Positions 35,395 through 45,182 are shown, counted from the stretch's first letter. The stretch is DNA of 64,000 nt from Candidatus Rifleibacteriota bacterium (GCA_024710355.1 JANJUX010000025.1:62001-126000), one strand, 5' to 3'. Program-made: numbers and translations. Notes: generated from the letters alone by a model not told the origin.

Positions 35395-36386
35395 TGATGT
35401 GGCAGTTTTGCTTTGATGCTGTTGATATTTTCATCGACCAGCGGGTATTCAGAATCATATTTTTTCAGTCTGGTGAAGTATTCAAGTGCTTTTTCGAGTT
35501 CACCAAGACCAAGAAAAATGTTGCCGAGGTGGAACATGGCGTCGGTTGAATCGGGTGCTTCGGCAAGGGCCCGCATAAAAACGGCTATGGCATCTGAGCT
35601 GCGTGAAAGACCCTGCAGCGCCTGTCCCTTGATCAGCAGTGCCTGCACATCGGCCGGGTTGATGCCCAGGCTTTCGTCTGCCAGGGTCAGGGCCAGATTG
35701 AAATCTTCCTCGATGATGGCGATGAGCGCATTGGCCATTTCGCTTCCAGTGACATGCGTTACGGTCTCCGAGAGCTGCTGGTTTGAGTTTGTCAGATTCT
35801 GCAGAAATTCCTGTTCTTCGCACTTCATGATTTCATTTTCAACCACTTCGACAAAGGTGCTGTCGAGCTCTTTCAGTCTTGTGAAGTGCTTTTTGGCCAA
35901 TGCGAAGTTGCCGTCGTCACGATAAATTACCCCAAGATTCTGGTGTGTCTGAATGTGATTCGGGTCGATCTCAAGCACCTTTTTGTAGAATGGCACAGAC
36001 TGCTTGCTTTTTCCGAGGTGGGCAAGGGCTACGGCGATATTGAAGATGGCATCGACATCTCTGGGTCTTGCTCTGACAACTATTTCCCATTCCTGAATCG
36101 CCTGCAGAGCTTTGTTCTGTTTCATATAAATCAGACCAAGATTGTAATGCGAAAAAGCGTGATCGGGCGCCACTTTTAGAGCTGCCTGGTAGGCATCGAT
36201 GGCGTGTGCCATATTGTTCATGCGATGCAGAAAAATGCCCTTGGTGGCGTAGAGATCGGGGTTGCCCGGAGACTGTTGAATGGCCTTTTCAATCTGCTGC
36301 ATGGCCTTGTCATACTGCCCCTGATCGAAAAAATCAAGGGCTGACTCGTAATGTCGCTGAGCGTAGGTGTTATTTGGATTGGCCAT
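35391..36386 (-). CDS. TPR-repeat protein co-transcribed with diguanylate cyclase
   Basis: 331 aa, no signal peptide. Tandem TPR units with the usual spacing: YESALDFFDQGQYDKAMQQI, DAYQAALKVAPDHAFSHYNL, PFYKKVLEIDPNHIQTHQNL, then a break (~170-215) and further units to the end (AMFHLGNIFLGLGELEKALE). Likely a cytoplasmic protein-binding scaffold. Coupled to the GGDEF gene by a four-base overlap, so it may be its partner. A strong promoter lies just upstream. Confidence 0.85.
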   Translation of the reverse strand: MANPNNTYAQRHYESALDFFDQGQYDKAMQQIEKAIQQSPGNPDLYATKGIFLHRMNNMAHAIDAYQAALKVAPDHAFSHYNLGLIYMKQNKALQAIQEWEIVVRARPRDVDAIFNIAVALAHLGKSKQSVPFYKKVLEIDPNHIQTHQNLGVIYRDDGNFALAKKHFTRLKELDSTFVEVVENEIMKCEEQEFLQNLTNSNQQLSETVTHVTGSEMANALIAIIEEDFNLALTLADESLGINPADVQALLIKGQALQGLSRSSDAIAVFMRALAEAPDSTDAMFHLGNIFLGLGELEKALEYFTRLKKYDSEYPLVDENINSIKAKLPHQ

Positions 36387-36415
36387 GCATTCTGCCTGTA
36401 ATTTTAATTTTTCGC

Positions 36416-36444
36416 ATTATAGCGCAATCATGGCCACATTTCAA
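36416..36444 (-). promoter_or_regulatory. Sigma70-type promoter for TPR/GGDEF operon
   Basis: Minus strand: TTGAAA (36439-36444), exact 17-base spacer, TATAAT (36416-36421). It lies 30 bases before the TPR gene ATG. It is divergent from, and closely similar in sequence to, the promoter at 36465-36493. Confidence 0.85.
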
Positions 36445-36464
36445 ACCACGCTGATACTTTGCTG

Positions 36465-36493
36465 TTGAAATGGCCGCCATGATGCGTTACAAT
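36465..36493 (+). promoter_or_regulatory. Sigma70-type promoter for small membrane protein, near-leaderless
   Basis: Plus strand: TTGAAA (36465-36470), 17-base spacer and TACAAT (36488-36493). The ATG at 36502 is only eight bases after the -10, so transcription would start one or two bases before it and the mRNA would lack a Shine-Dalgarno. Shares the GCCATGAT core with the opposite promoter. Confidence 0.75.
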
Positions 36494-36501
36494 CAGGCAT
36501 C

Positions 36502-36846
36502 ATGAATGAAGCTGAAATAAATAGCGAAAACTCTGCAGGTTCCGCAACCGTATCCCGTGAAAAGGGCTATGGCCCGCGCTGGCTGACCGGCTGGCTGGTC
36601 ATGCTCTGCGATGTTGTGTTGTTTTCTTCAGCCCTTAATTGCCTTTTCAGATGGCTGTCGTATGGCCATGTCTTTGACCTGGCGGCTCTGGTTTTGAGCC
36701 TTATTCTGGCTCTGGTGGTCTATTTTACCGCCATGAATTCACAGAGAATCGCCAGTCTGAGCAATCGGGCTCTGATTGCCGTCGGTGCCGTCGTTGCCTG
36801 GGCAGTATTGATGCCTGTGGTAATGCGTCTGGCAGGCTTCAGCTGA
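36502..36846 (+). CDS. Small integral membrane protein, unknown
   Basis: 114 aa with a polar N-terminus (~1-26) and three likely membrane helices at ~29-48, ~57-78 and ~89-110. No signature that I recognise. No ribosome site precedes it, and the promoter is so close that the transcript is probably leaderless. It is divergent from a TPR/diguanylate cyclase operon, with which it may share regulation. Confidence 0.65.
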   Translation: MNEAEINSENSAGSATVSREKGYGPRWLTGWLVMLCDVVLFSSALNCLFRWLSYGHVFDLAALVLSLILALVVYFTAMNSQRIASLSNRALIAVGAVVAWAVLMPVVMRLAGFS

Positions 36847-36859
36847 TCGCTTTGCGGTT

Positions 36860-38581
36860 TTACTTTTTTATCGTGAACCGCGATACCAGCAGATGAAGTT
36901 CATCGGCGAGGGTTGCGAGATCTTCAGTTGAGCTCGATACCTGTGAAACCGTTGTCGTCTGCTGTTCAACTGAGGTAGCGACTATCCCGAGTCTTTCTGA
37001 GGTGATCTTGGTCAGGCTGGTGATATCTTCGATCGTCCTGGTCATGGCCAGTGAGTTCGCCGACTGCTCGCTCGAAATGGAACTGATTTCAGTAATCTTT
37101 TTGTTGACGTCATTAACGTTGTCGATGATGTTGTCGAGACTCGTCGACACCTCTCTGATGATGCGGATACCGTCGTCGACGCGACCGCGGCCCAGAGTCA
37201 TCGAGTCAACCGCATTCTGAGTTTTGGTCAGAATATTTTCAATGCGGGTTCCGATGGCTTCTGCCGCTTCTGCTGATTCTTCGGCCAGCTTTCTTACTTC
37301 GCCGGCTACAACCGTGAAACCTTTGCCCTGCTCGCCGGCCCTTGCCGCTTCAATAGCGGCGTTCAAGGCCAGAAGGTTCGTCTGACTGGCTATGGCCGTG
37401 ATGGTGTTTACGATTTCGCTGATCTGCAGCGAGGCTGAGTTCAGATCGAGAATAACCTGAGTGGCGATATCAACCGATTCTTTAATCTTGCCGACCATTT
37501 CGACCGACTTTTTAACGGTTTTGCCACCTTTGTCGGCTGCCTGAGTCGTGATGCTGACGGCCTGAACGGCAGTTGCCGCGAGAGTGGCGACCTTCTGTGC
37601 TGATTCTGAGAAGCTTTCAACCGAAGCGGTGGTTTTTTCAAGGTTGTTCGAAATTTCGAGTGAAGAGTGGTTGATGCCGTTGACGTTTTTGGAAATATCT
37701 AGAAGCGTTGCGGCAGATTCTACCGAGGCTGAACTGAGCTGCTGTGAGCTGGTTGCAAGATCGTCGCTGGTTTCGAGAACTTTCGAAATCATCTGACAGA
37801 TACCTTCAAGCATGCGGTTGAAACTTTCGGCAACTCTCTGGAACTCGTCGTGTGAATCGAAGCTCAGGCGAGTGTTGAGATGCCCTTTCTCGGCTTCTGA
37901 CATCGAACTGACGATCTTTTCGAGGGGGCGTGAGATACCGTTCGAAATGAACATGGTGAAGCCGAAGCCAAAAACCAGCATTACCACAGGCAGCAGTTTA
38001 ACCACATAGCCCATGATGTCGAACATGGAGCTTACGTTTTTCTGCGTCATCTGCCGTGAATAGTTTGAAAGGGTTTCGCAAAGGCCCCGGCATTTCGAAG
38101 TCAGCTCGATTTCTTTGTCGCGGATCGCAGTCAACAGCTCGGTGACGCTTGCCGGGTTCAGATCCTGGCCGGCCTGCAGCATCAGATAGTTGTCGCACAG
38201 GTCGAAAAGCTCAAAAAGATTTGATTCGGTAGTCTGTTTAAAGGCAATGACGTTCGGGGCGTCCTTGAGAAACGGATCTTTGAGATTGGCATCAATATTC
38301 TCGAGGCGCGCAAAGGCACTTTCTTTGGCCGAATTATAGAACGAAATCGACTCGTCACGATTGCGCAGCGATCTGATCAGCTCGGTGATCGAAGTGGCGC
38401 TGAGATGAACGTTGGCCATGAGTTCCTGGGAGTTCAGCATGGCGGTAGTGTAATTGCCCTTGAGATAATCGATCATGTCGCGCAGCTTCAGCATGTTGTA
38501 GCCGGCGAGACCAGAGACGCCAATACAGATCAACAACACGAAACCAAAGCCGGAAAAAATCTTTTTGCTGATTGAGAGCAT
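36860..38581 (-). CDS. Methyl-accepting chemotaxis protein
   Basis: 573 aa. Membrane helix ~9-30, four-helix-bundle-like periplasmic sensor (~32-188), second helix (~190-210), HAMP (~212-265) and the long coiled signalling domain. The conserved tip is present near residue 400-430 ([20 protein letters not shown]... then [11 protein letters not shown]). No CheR/CheB docking tail is seen. Starts two bases after the dgt stop, an odd operon for a chemoreceptor. No cheA/cheW lie in the window, so it may act on twitching or another Che system. Confidence 0.93.
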   Translation of the reverse strand: MLSISKKIFSGFGFVLLICIGVSGLAGYNMLKLRDMIDYLKGNYTTAMLNSQELMANVHLSATSITELIRSLRNRDESISFYNSAKESAFARLENIDANLKDPFLKDAPNVIAFKQTTESNLFELFDLCDNYLMLQAGQDLNPASVTELLTAIRDKEIELTSKCRGLCETLSNYSRQMTQKNVSSMFDIMGYVVKLLPVVMLVFGFGFTMFISNGISRPLEKIVSSMSEAEKGHLNTRLSFDSHDEFQRVAESFNRMLEGICQMISKVLETSDDLATSSQQLSSASVESAATLLDISKNVNGINHSSLEISNNLEKTTASVESFSESAQKVATLAATAVQAVSITTQAADKGGKTVKKSVEMVGKIKESVDIATQVILDLNSASLQISEIVNTITAIASQTNLLALNAAIEAARAGEQGKGFTVVAGEVRKLAEESAEAAEAIGTRIENILTKTQNAVDSMTLGRGRVDDGIRIIREVSTSLDNIIDNVNDVNKKITEISSISSEQSANSLAMTRTIEDITSLTKITSERLGIVATSVEQQTTTVSQVSSSTEDLATLADELHLLVSRFTIKK

Positions 38582-38583
38582 GG

Positions 38584-39678
38584 TTAGCTTTTCTTCTCCG
38601 CTTTTCGGGGTTTACTGTCAGGAAAACTGTAATAATGCGGAACAAAGATTTCCTGAAACCGACGCAGCGCAAAATCATCGGTCATACTTGCCAGATAGTC
38701 GACAAGCGTGCGGTTAAGGCTCTGACCTTCGGGGACCGGGTGTTTGATGTGCTTCAGCAGATCGTCGGGGTGGCGGGTATACCAGTCGGCAACCTGTCTG
38801 AGAAGGTTTTTTGACCGCTGCACCGCCACGTCGATTTCAGGGCGCGTGTAGACGTCATTGTATAAAAACTTTTTCATGGCCGCCGTTGCTTGTTCGACTT
38901 CCGGGCTCATTTTTATGACATTGCTGTCGACGCTGTTGTCGACAATATCGCGAACCATGGTATGAATTCGCACTGAATGTCTTTCGCCGAGAAGTTTGTG
39001 GGCTTCCTGGGGCAGGTCGGCGGTGGTTATGATGCCGGCCCTGACCGCGTCGTCGATATCATGGTTGATATAGGCCACCAGGTCGGCGATGCGAACGACC
39101 TGAGCTTCAACCGTAAGCGGCAGGTTCGACTGTTCAGAAATGGTGGCCGAACCGTGCTTCCCCTTGCTGTGCTTGAGAATGCCGTCGATGACCTCTCTTG
39201 TCAGATTGAGTCCTTCACCGCCCTTTTCGAGGCGGGTGACGACCCTGACGCTGTGCGAAGCGTGATGAAAGCCGGTTTCGCTGATTTCGTTGAGAACCTC
39301 TTCACCGCTGTGCCCGAATGGCGTGTGACCCAGATCATGCCCAAGGGCGATGGCTTCTGTAAGGTCTTCGTTCAGGCCGAGACAGCGTGAAATGCATCTG
39401 GCAGTGCAGACCACTTCAAGGGTATGGGTGAGCCTGGTTCTGAAATGATCATTGGTTGGTGACAGAAAAACCTGGGTCTTGTGTTTCAGGCGGCGAAAGG
39501 ATTCGCTGTGAATAATGCGGTCGACATCACGCTGAAAGCAGGTGCGGATAAAGCAGTCTTTTTCAGGAAACTCACGGCCGCGCGAGTTCCTGGCCAGACA
39601 GGCGTGTTTCGAGAGCGTTGCGGCTTCGCTTTCTTCAAAAGCCAGCCGCAACGCGGCATTACTGGTGCAACCTGACAT
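38584..39678 (-). CDS. dgt: Deoxyguanosinetriphosphate triphosphohydrolase-like HD protein
   Basis: 364 aa, HD-superfamily. [15 protein letters not shown] and the metal-binding [10 protein letters not shown] at ~113-122, as in dGTPases (SAMHD1/Dgt group), with the N-terminal segment [20 protein letters not shown]. Hydrolyses dGTP or other dNTPs to deoxynucleosides plus triphosphate. It follows the pyrimidine phosphorylase gene by nine bases, so dNTP breakdown and nucleoside salvage are probably co-expressed. Member of the shorter (~370 aa) bacterial class rather than the E. coli 505-aa one. Confidence 0.9.
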   Translation of the reverse strand: MSGCTSNAALRLAFEESEAATLSKHACLARNSRGREFPEKDCFIRTCFQRDVDRIIHSESFRRLKHKTQVFLSPTNDHFRTRLTHTLEVVCTARCISRCLGLNEDLTEAIALGHDLGHTPFGHSGEEVLNEISETGFHHASHSVRVVTRLEKGGEGLNLTREVIDGILKHSKGKHGSATISEQSNLPLTVEAQVVRIADLVAYINHDIDDAVRAGIITTADLPQEAHKLLGERHSVRIHTMVRDIVDNSVDSNVIKMSPEVEQATAAMKKFLYNDVYTRPEIDVAVQRSKNLLRQVADWYTRHPDDLLKHIKHPVPEGQSLNRTLVDYLASMTDDFALRRFQEIFVPHYYSFPDSKPRKAEKKS

Positions 39679-39687
39679 AGTTTCTGC

Positions 39688-40989
39688 TCACGAAATGATG
39701 TCGAGAATGAGTTTCTGCGGAGTCACGTGCTGTGGGCTGATAGTGATCGCGGCCCGCAGGCGGTCAACGGCTTTATCGTTATCCCTTTTGGGGTTGACAT
39801 AGAGTTCGGCAATCACGTCGCCGGTCTTGACCTGGTCGCCGACATGCTTGATCAGCTTGAGTCCGACGCCCATATCGATTACCGATTCTTTGGTTTCACG
39901 ACCGGCACCGAGCATCATGGCGGCAAGACCGATTTCTTCGCAATGGATCTGGCTGATGTAGCCAGCCCTGTCTGCTTTCAGCTCGACGGTTTTTTCGGCG
40001 GCCGGCAGTTTGCTGTAATCTTCGATCATCGATACATCACCGCCCTGAATTTTTACCATTTCGAGCAGTTTTTTGTAGGCCTGGCCGTTTTCAAGAACCT
40101 CAGCAACCTTCGCTTCAGCAGCTTCGTGCGTCAGATTTGATGCCAGAGCAAGAGCTTGCGCGGCCAGTGCCTTGATCAGGGTTGTGAAACTTTCGGGGCC
40201 TTTGTTGCGCAGAGTCTCGATGGCCTCGATTACCTCGACGGAGTTACCGATCATCTCGCCGAGCGGTTCATCCATGTTCGATATTACGGCGGTAACCTTG
40301 CGGCCAGCCTGTTTGCCGATCTTAACCATCAGCCGTGCCAGTTCGCGGGCATCGTCGAGACTCTTCATGAAAGCGCCGCTGCCGACCTTGACGTCGAGTA
40401 CCAGGCCTTTGTTGGCGACTGCCAGCTTCTTTGACATGATCGAAGCCGCAATCAACGGAATCGAATCAACCGTGGCGGTTACGTCACGAAGAGCGTAGAT
40501 TTTTTTGTCGGCCGGCACCAGATTGCCGGTCTGGCCGACGATGACAACGCCGGTGGTGTTGACCGCCTTGATGAATTCAGCGGTCGAAAGCTCACATGAA
40601 AAGCCCTTGATTGCTTCGAGTTTGTCGATGGTGCCACCGGTATGGCCAAGACCACGGCCGGACATTTTGGCAACCTTGAGGCCGAGAGCGGCGAGAACCG
40701 GGCCAAGAACAAGGCTGGTTTTGTCGCCGACGCCGCCGGTCGAATGCTTGTCGACCGTAAAGCCCTCGATGCCCTTGAGATCGATCACGTCGCCGCTGGT
40801 GCGCATGCACTCGGTCAGCCAGTAGGTTTCTTCCTCGTCCATACCGCGGAAATAAACGGCCATCAGAAAGGCAGCCATCTGATAATCGGGTACGGTGTTA
40901 TCGACAAAACCTTTTACTATTGCAGCAATTTCAGCCTGGTTCAATTTCAGGCCGTCACGTTTTTTCTTGATGATATCGTAAGCTCGCAT
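39688..40989 (-). CDS. pdp: Pyrimidine-nucleoside/thymidine phosphorylase
   Basis: 433 aa from the ATG at 40989; a longer frame to 41091 would run through the gap and reads poorly. Cleaves thymidine/uridine with phosphate to give the base and (deoxy)ribose 1-phosphate. Family marks: VDKHSTGGVGDKTSLVLGP near residue 80, MSGRGLGHTGGT and the C-terminal lysine-rich domain VKTGDVIAELY. Whether it is DeoA or Pdp cannot be decided by eye; length (433) fits Pdp. Likely co-transcribed with the dGTPase downstream. Confidence 0.92.
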   Translation of the reverse strand: MRAYDIIKKKRDGLKLNQAEIAAIVKGFVDNTVPDYQMAAFLMAVYFRGMDEEETYWLTECMRTSGDVIDLKGIEGFTVDKHSTGGVGDKTSLVLGPVLAALGLKVAKMSGRGLGHTGGTIDKLEAIKGFSCELSTAEFIKAVNTTGVVIVGQTGNLVPADKKIYALRDVTATVDSIPLIAASIMSKKLAVANKGLVLDVKVGSGAFMKSLDDARELARLMVKIGKQAGRKVTAVISNMDEPLGEMIGNSVEVIEAIETLRNKGPESFTTLIKALAAQALALASNLTHEAAEAKVAEVLENGQAYKKLLEMVKIQGGDVSMIEDYSKLPAAEKTVELKADRAGYISQIHCEEIGLAAMMLGAGRETKESVIDMGVGLKLIKHVGDQVKTGDVIAELYVNPKRDNDKAVDRLRAAITISPQHVTPQKLILDIIS

Positions 40990-41020
40990 GGGCGATTCCT
41001 TCCTTGTCTGTCGGTTTCTC

Positions 41021-41284
41021 TTATTTTTTGATGCGCAGCAGTCTGATGTGATTGACCATGTAGCAGCGCTCAAAAAGAGGGCAGTTGGCACATTTCTGCT
41101 GATAGTCGGGGTGGTCGACCTTCATCGATTCAAAAGTCATCCCCTGGGTGTTCCATTTGCCAAAATAGTCGGTTCCGAAGCATTTGGGCGGAGTGATTTC
41201 CTGACGGCCCATCCCTGGATTCTGCGGCGTGGCGGGTTTGCTGCCCAGTGGGGTAAGGCCTGGATTTGGCGGAATCATGTTCAT
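41021..41284 (-). CDS. Small cysteine-containing protein, unknown
   Basis: 87 aa. The N-terminal third is Pro/Gly-rich. Four cysteines (residues 35, 65, 68, 74) in the order C...C-x2-C-x5-C (KCANCPLFERC) could hold zinc or an Fe-S cluster, followed by a basic tail (RLLRIKK). No family recognised. GGAG lies nine bases before the ATG. It leads the pyrimidine phosphorylase, dgt and chemoreceptor genes with a 31-base gap, so it may be the first gene of that unit. Confidence 0.6.
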   Translation of the reverse strand: MNMIPPNPGLTPLGSKPATPQNPGMGRQEITPPKCFGTDYFGKWNTQGMTFESMKVDHPDYQQKCANCPLFERCYMVNHIRLLRIKK

Positions 41285-41403
41285 GTTCAGGTTCTCCGTT
41301 TAAGAAAGTATGTGGTTGGCTGGAAAATTTCTGTTATGATATCACAACCCCCGCCCGTGGTATAGTATTCTGGAAACTTAAAGAGGGCCCTTCGGAGGAA
41401 GAT

Positions 41404-43224
41404 TTGCTGTTTATTTTTTCAGTCCAGGACTTTGAGATGCAATATGCCGACAAAGAGGCGATTGCTCATTTCAGGCTCGGCGAAGGGACTTCTTTCAAAC
41501 TGTTCGACATTCATCCAGACCTGCAGATTCCTGGTTTTGTCAACGAAATTTCAGAACTCAGCCGTGGCAGACTTGATCGTATCGAAAGAATTCTGAGTTT
41601 TGACGCGCGCGACCATCAGATGTTTTCCGGCAGACTTATCTTCTCTCTGGTTAAGCTCGGCGGGCACGATTTTATCGAGGTGGTCTGCGAATGTTCCAGG
41701 GCAAAGAATCCGGAAACCAGTCTCGAAGTATCTGACATGCTGGTTGCTGCCCAGAAAAACCTGTTGATCAGCGAGCGAACCATGGCCACGATTGTCGATC
41801 TGGCAGTCGATGGCGTGGTGATCATCGATGATCAGGGCATTATTCAGGCCTTCAACCGTGCTGCTGAAAGAATGTTCGGTTACCGCTGCAGCGAAGTGCT
41901 CGGGCGCAACGTTTCGTTGCTGGCACCTGAACCTCACAGGTCAAAGCACGACAGCTATATAAAAAGATTTCTTACAACGAGAATTCCGCACATTATCGGT
42001 ATTGGCCGCGAAGTGGATGCGCAGAAGAAGGATGGTGAGCTTTTTCCGATTGACCTGGCAGTTGGCGAAGTCAGGCTTGAGACAGGCAGTCTGTTTACCG
42101 GCTTCATTCGAGACCTTTCTGAAAGCCGCAAGCTGATCAGCGAACGCAACAGCTTTTTTCAGATGTCGCTCGATCTCTTCTGCATTCTTGGGTTCGATGG
42201 GCTTTTTCGACGGGTCAACCCACAGTGGCACGACGTGATGGGCTATGCTCCCGAAGATCTTCAGGGTAAGCCTCTTGGCGACCTTATCCACCCGGACGAC
42301 ATCGGCTCTGACGGGCAAATACTCCGGGAAATCCTTGGCGAGCGTAATGTTTTTGGCAGAGTGATGCGACTGCGTCAGCAAAATGGCGATTGGCGATGGT
42401 TACTCTGGAACAGTTCGGTCGATCGTGCCAATCGGGCGATATACGGTGTGAGCCGCGATATTACCGAGCAGAAGAGTATGTTAGAAGAACTGCAGAAAGC
42501 CAAGGCCGAGGCCGAAAAATCGAGCATGGCCAAGGGAATTTTTATCGCCAAAATGAGCCATGAGTTCAGAACACCACTGAATTCGATCATCGGGTTTTCC
42601 CGCCACCTGCAGAAAAACACCGATAACAGATTTTCTGAACGCGACATGCTCTATCTCGATCGTATTCTTCGGAACGGTGAAACGCTTCTGAAGATGATTG
42701 TCAGCATTCTTGATTTTTCGCGCAGCGAGAGCCATCAGCTCAGAGTTGAAAGTCGGGAAGTTAATCTGAGAGAGTTGCTCGAAGAGATCATCGATCTTAT
42801 GCAGGTGCTGATCGAAGAAAGGCACGTCGATATTGTGCTTTCGGTGCCTGAAGGCTGCCGCACGATTTTCACCGATGTGGTCAAGCTGCGCCAGATTCTG
42901 CAGAACCTGATCGACAACGCTATCAAGTTTTCTGATAACAAGCCTGTAAAAATCGAGGTTGTCGTTGACGAACAGAATCAGCCTGGGCAGATCGATGTTG
43001 TCGATGCGGGCCCGGGTATCGAGGCCGACAAGGTCGACCTGATATTCGAGGCTTTTCAGCAGGCCGACAACCGTATTGCCCGTAAATACGGCGGTGCCGG
43101 TCTTGGTCTTGCCATTGCCAGGTCTTTTGCTGAGCTTCTTGGTATGAAAATAATTGTGAAGAGCGAGCCGGGGCGTGGTTCCTGTTTCAGTGTCATCCTG
43201 TCGAAAAATGGAGAAAAGCCATGA
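41404..43224 (+). CDS. PAS-domain sensor histidine kinase
   Basis: 606 aa from the TTG at 41404, chosen because GGAGG ends five bases upstream; the frame is open further to 41266 but that extension overlaps the opposing gene's start. Order: a degenerate PAS-like N-terminal domain (~1-115), PAS (~128-245), PAS (~250-360, CILGFDGLFRRVNPQWHDVMGY), HisKA with the phosphorylated His in MSHEFRTPLNS (~386), and HATPase with LQNLIDNAIKFSD, DAGPGIE and GGAGLGLAIA. No membrane helix, so a cytoplasmic sensor. Stop overlaps the REC-PP2C gene ATG by four bases, making that protein its likely target. Confidence 0.9.
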   Translation: MLFIFSVQDFEMQYADKEAIAHFRLGEGTSFKLFDIHPDLQIPGFVNEISELSRGRLDRIERILSFDARDHQMFSGRLIFSLVKLGGHDFIEVVCECSRAKNPETSLEVSDMLVAAQKNLLISERTMATIVDLAVDGVVIIDDQGIIQAFNRAAERMFGYRCSEVLGRNVSLLAPEPHRSKHDSYIKRFLTTRIPHIIGIGREVDAQKKDGELFPIDLAVGEVRLETGSLFTGFIRDLSESRKLISERNSFFQMSLDLFCILGFDGLFRRVNPQWHDVMGYAPEDLQGKPLGDLIHPDDIGSDGQILREILGERNVFGRVMRLRQQNGDWRWLLWNSSVDRANRAIYGVSRDITEQKSMLEELQKAKAEAEKSSMAKGIFIAKMSHEFRTPLNSIIGFSRHLQKNTDNRFSERDMLYLDRILRNGETLLKMIVSILDFSRSESHQLRVESREVNLRELLEEIIDLMQVLIEERHVDIVLSVPEGCRTIFTDVVKLRQILQNLIDNAIKFSDNKPVKIEVVVDEQNQPGQIDVVDAGPGIEADKVDLIFEAFQQADNRIARKYGGAGLGLAIARSFAELLGMKIIVKSEPGRGSCFSVILSKNGEKP

Positions 43225-44492
43225 GCAAGCATGTGGCCAAGAAAATGAGCATTCTGGTTGTCGATGATGCCCCCGATAACCTGATGCTTCTTGAAGCCAT
43301 TCTTGAAACTGAAGGTTTCAGCCACATTTATCTGGCATCTTCGGCTGCCGAGGCATACGAATATATCGGCATCGTGCCATCGGAAAAGAAATCTGACATC
43401 GATCTGATTCTGATGGACATAATGATGCCGGATATCACCGGTATTGAGGCCATCCGCGAGATTCGCGGTCATGATGAATATCAGGATATTCCGATTCTCG
43501 TGGTCAGTGCCAGGTCTGAGACCGAAGATCTGGTCGAAGCTTTCGAGGCCGGTGCGGTTGATTATCTGACCAAGCCGATCAACGAACTTGAGCTGCTGGC
43601 AAGAATCAGATCGATGCTGCGGCTCAAATCAGAAACCGACCACCGAAAATTTCACGAGGCAGAACTCGAAACTCTGGCGCGACAGCTTGAAGAGAAGAAT
43701 CAGGAGCTCAGCTCCATACTAGAAGAACTTCGTGAAGACCTCGAAGCCGCTGGCAACATGCAGCGCAGTCTTTTGCCCGACCGGCGCATCAGTATTCCCG
43801 GAGTAGACTTTTCGTGGTATTACGAGCCTTGCGAAAATATCGGTGGTGACCTGCTCAACGTCGTTTCTCTCGACAGTAATACCGCTGCAATGTTTATTCT
43901 CGATGTTTCCGGGCATGGTATTCAGTCGGCGATGCTCGCCGTGACTGTTCATCGCATGCTCTCAGCCTGGGAAGGCGTCAACAGCATAGTCAGGCAACTC
44001 GATGGCTCGCCAAAATCTCCGGCTCAGGTGGCAGATGAACTGAACGGCGAATTCATGCTGCATAAGAATAATTATCAGTATTTCACCATGATTTATGCGG
44101 TTCTCGATCTAAAAAGCCGTATTCTAACGTACTGCCGGGCCGGACACACTCCTCTGCTGGTTCAAAGAAGCGACGGAACGCTTGATGTTTTTGAGAGCGG
44201 CAATGTTCCGATTGGCTTGTCAGAAGAGTTCAGCTATGACCAGTTCACTGTGCAGCTATATCCCGGCGATCGCGTAATCATGTATTCTGACGGCATCACC
44301 GAAGCACGTCGGCAGGGCAGTCGCGAATTTTTTGGCGATGGGCGTTTTCGCGCGCTCCTGTCGAGGAGTCGCTCTTGCGCAGTCGAGCAGGCAGTACAGG
44401 AAGTTCTCGATGGTTTCAAGGAATGGCTGGGTGACACCAGGCCTCCTGATGATATTACCCTGCTGATTGTCGAGCCGGTGCCTTCTGCTTGA
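43221..44492 (+). CDS. Response regulator with PP2C-type (SpoIIE/RsbU) phosphatase domain
   Basis: 423 aa. REC domain 1-~140 with the acceptor Asp in LILMDIMMPD (~66) and Lys in DYLTKPIN; coiled linker ~140-185; PP2C domain to the end with IGGDLLN, LDVSGHG, YSDGITEA and PDDITLLIVE, the metal-binding Asp set. Such proteins dephosphorylate anti-sigma-factor antagonists or other partners in a partner-switching cascade. No RsbV/RsbW homologue is in the window, so the target is unknown. Probably phosphorylated by the kinase encoded just before it. Its stop region overlaps the opposing transferase gene by 38 bases. Confidence 0.92.
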   Translation: MSKHVAKKMSILVVDDAPDNLMLLEAILETEGFSHIYLASSAAEAYEYIGIVPSEKKSDIDLILMDIMMPDITGIEAIREIRGHDEYQDIPILVVSARSETEDLVEAFEAGAVDYLTKPINELELLARIRSMLRLKSETDHRKFHEAELETLARQLEEKNQELSSILEELREDLEAAGNMQRSLLPDRRISIPGVDFSWYYEPCENIGGDLLNVVSLDSNTAAMFILDVSGHGIQSAMLAVTVHRMLSAWEGVNSIVRQLDGSPKSPAQVADELNGEFMLHKNNYQYFTMIYAVLDLKSRILTYCRAGHTPLLVQRSDGTLDVFESGNVPIGLSEEFSYDQFTVQLYPGDRVIMYSDGITEARRQGSREFFGDGRFRALLSRSRSCAVEQAVQEVLDGFKEWLGDTRPPDDITLLIVEPVPSA

Positions 44493-45084
44493 GCCAGTTT
44501 TGGGCCTCGGCCAATGCCTCGGGCGTATTGAGATTGCGCGTTATCCATAAATCATCGGTGAGCATGTGATTGATATGCTGCGGGTTCATCTGCAGAATTC
44601 TGCGGGCGCCATCAGCAAGCGAAATTTCTTTGAACAGGGGCTGACACCACGCCGGAAAAATCGAGGGGTGTCCGCGCTTTTTGCCATCAGAGGGCACAGT
44701 TATCATCTCTGGCTTGTTTTGCCATTCGGTCACCAGACTTTTAACGGTTGTTTCGCTGATCATCGGGTGGTCGACCGGCCAGAGAAGAATTGCCGAGTCT
44801 GCGGCAATTTCCGACAGTGCGAGTCTGATCGAACTCAGAGGGCCATCTTCGGGTGTTGGGTTGTTTATCCAGACGCCGTCACATTCTGAAACTACGTCGT
44901 ATCCGCACGTGTCGCCCGGTTGTCCGACAAACAGCATGCGCGTGATTGCATCGACAGAGCGGAGTTTGTCGATGATCAGTCGCAGAAATGTCTGATTGCC
45001 AAGCATCAGGTGCTGTTTTGGCCGGCCCATGCGGGTTGAATTGCCCGCAAGCAGAACCAGTGAGGTTAGTTTGCTTTTTTTCAT
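44455..45084 (-). CDS. MobA/MocA-like nucleotidyltransferase
   Basis: 209 aa from the ATG at 45084 (an ATG at 45102 is equally open but adds only MLYNDR). N-terminal LVLLAGNSTRMGRPKQHLML is the MobA/MocA signature; later PVDHPMIS holds the metal-binding Asp, and KKRGHPSIF is also family-typical. It may cytidylate molybdopterin, as MocA does, but the group also includes other sugar-phosphate transferases. No molybdenum-enzyme gene is nearby to decide. Confidence 0.8.
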   Translation of the reverse strand: MKKSKLTSLVLLAGNSTRMGRPKQHLMLGNQTFLRLIIDKLRSVDAITRMLFVGQPGDTCGYDVVSECDGVWINNPTPEDGPLSSIRLALSEIAADSAILLWPVDHPMISETTVKSLVTEWQNKPEMITVPSDGKKRGHPSIFPAWCQPLFKEISLADGARRILQMNPQHINHMLTDDLWITRNLNTPEALAEAQNWLKQKAPARQSAG

Positions 45085-45153
45085 GCGGTCATTATACAGC
45101 ATTTCTGCCCGCAGCAGAATCCGTGTCTGTTGAAAATGCCTTTGCAGCGGCGG

Positions 45154-45182
45154 TTGAATGTGGGCGCGAAAACTGTTATATC
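45154..45182 (+). promoter_or_regulatory. Sigma70-type promoter for MoxR-like gene
   Basis: TTGAAT (45154-45159), 17-base spacer, TATATC (45177-45182) with a TG one base upstream. The ATG follows at 45214 with GGAGG at a normal distance. Confidence 0.65.

Noticed and set aside
41266..41403. Upstream start for the histidine kinase
   Set aside because: The frame is open to 41266, but that start overlaps the opposing small gene and the GGAGG at 41394-41398 favours TTG 41404.
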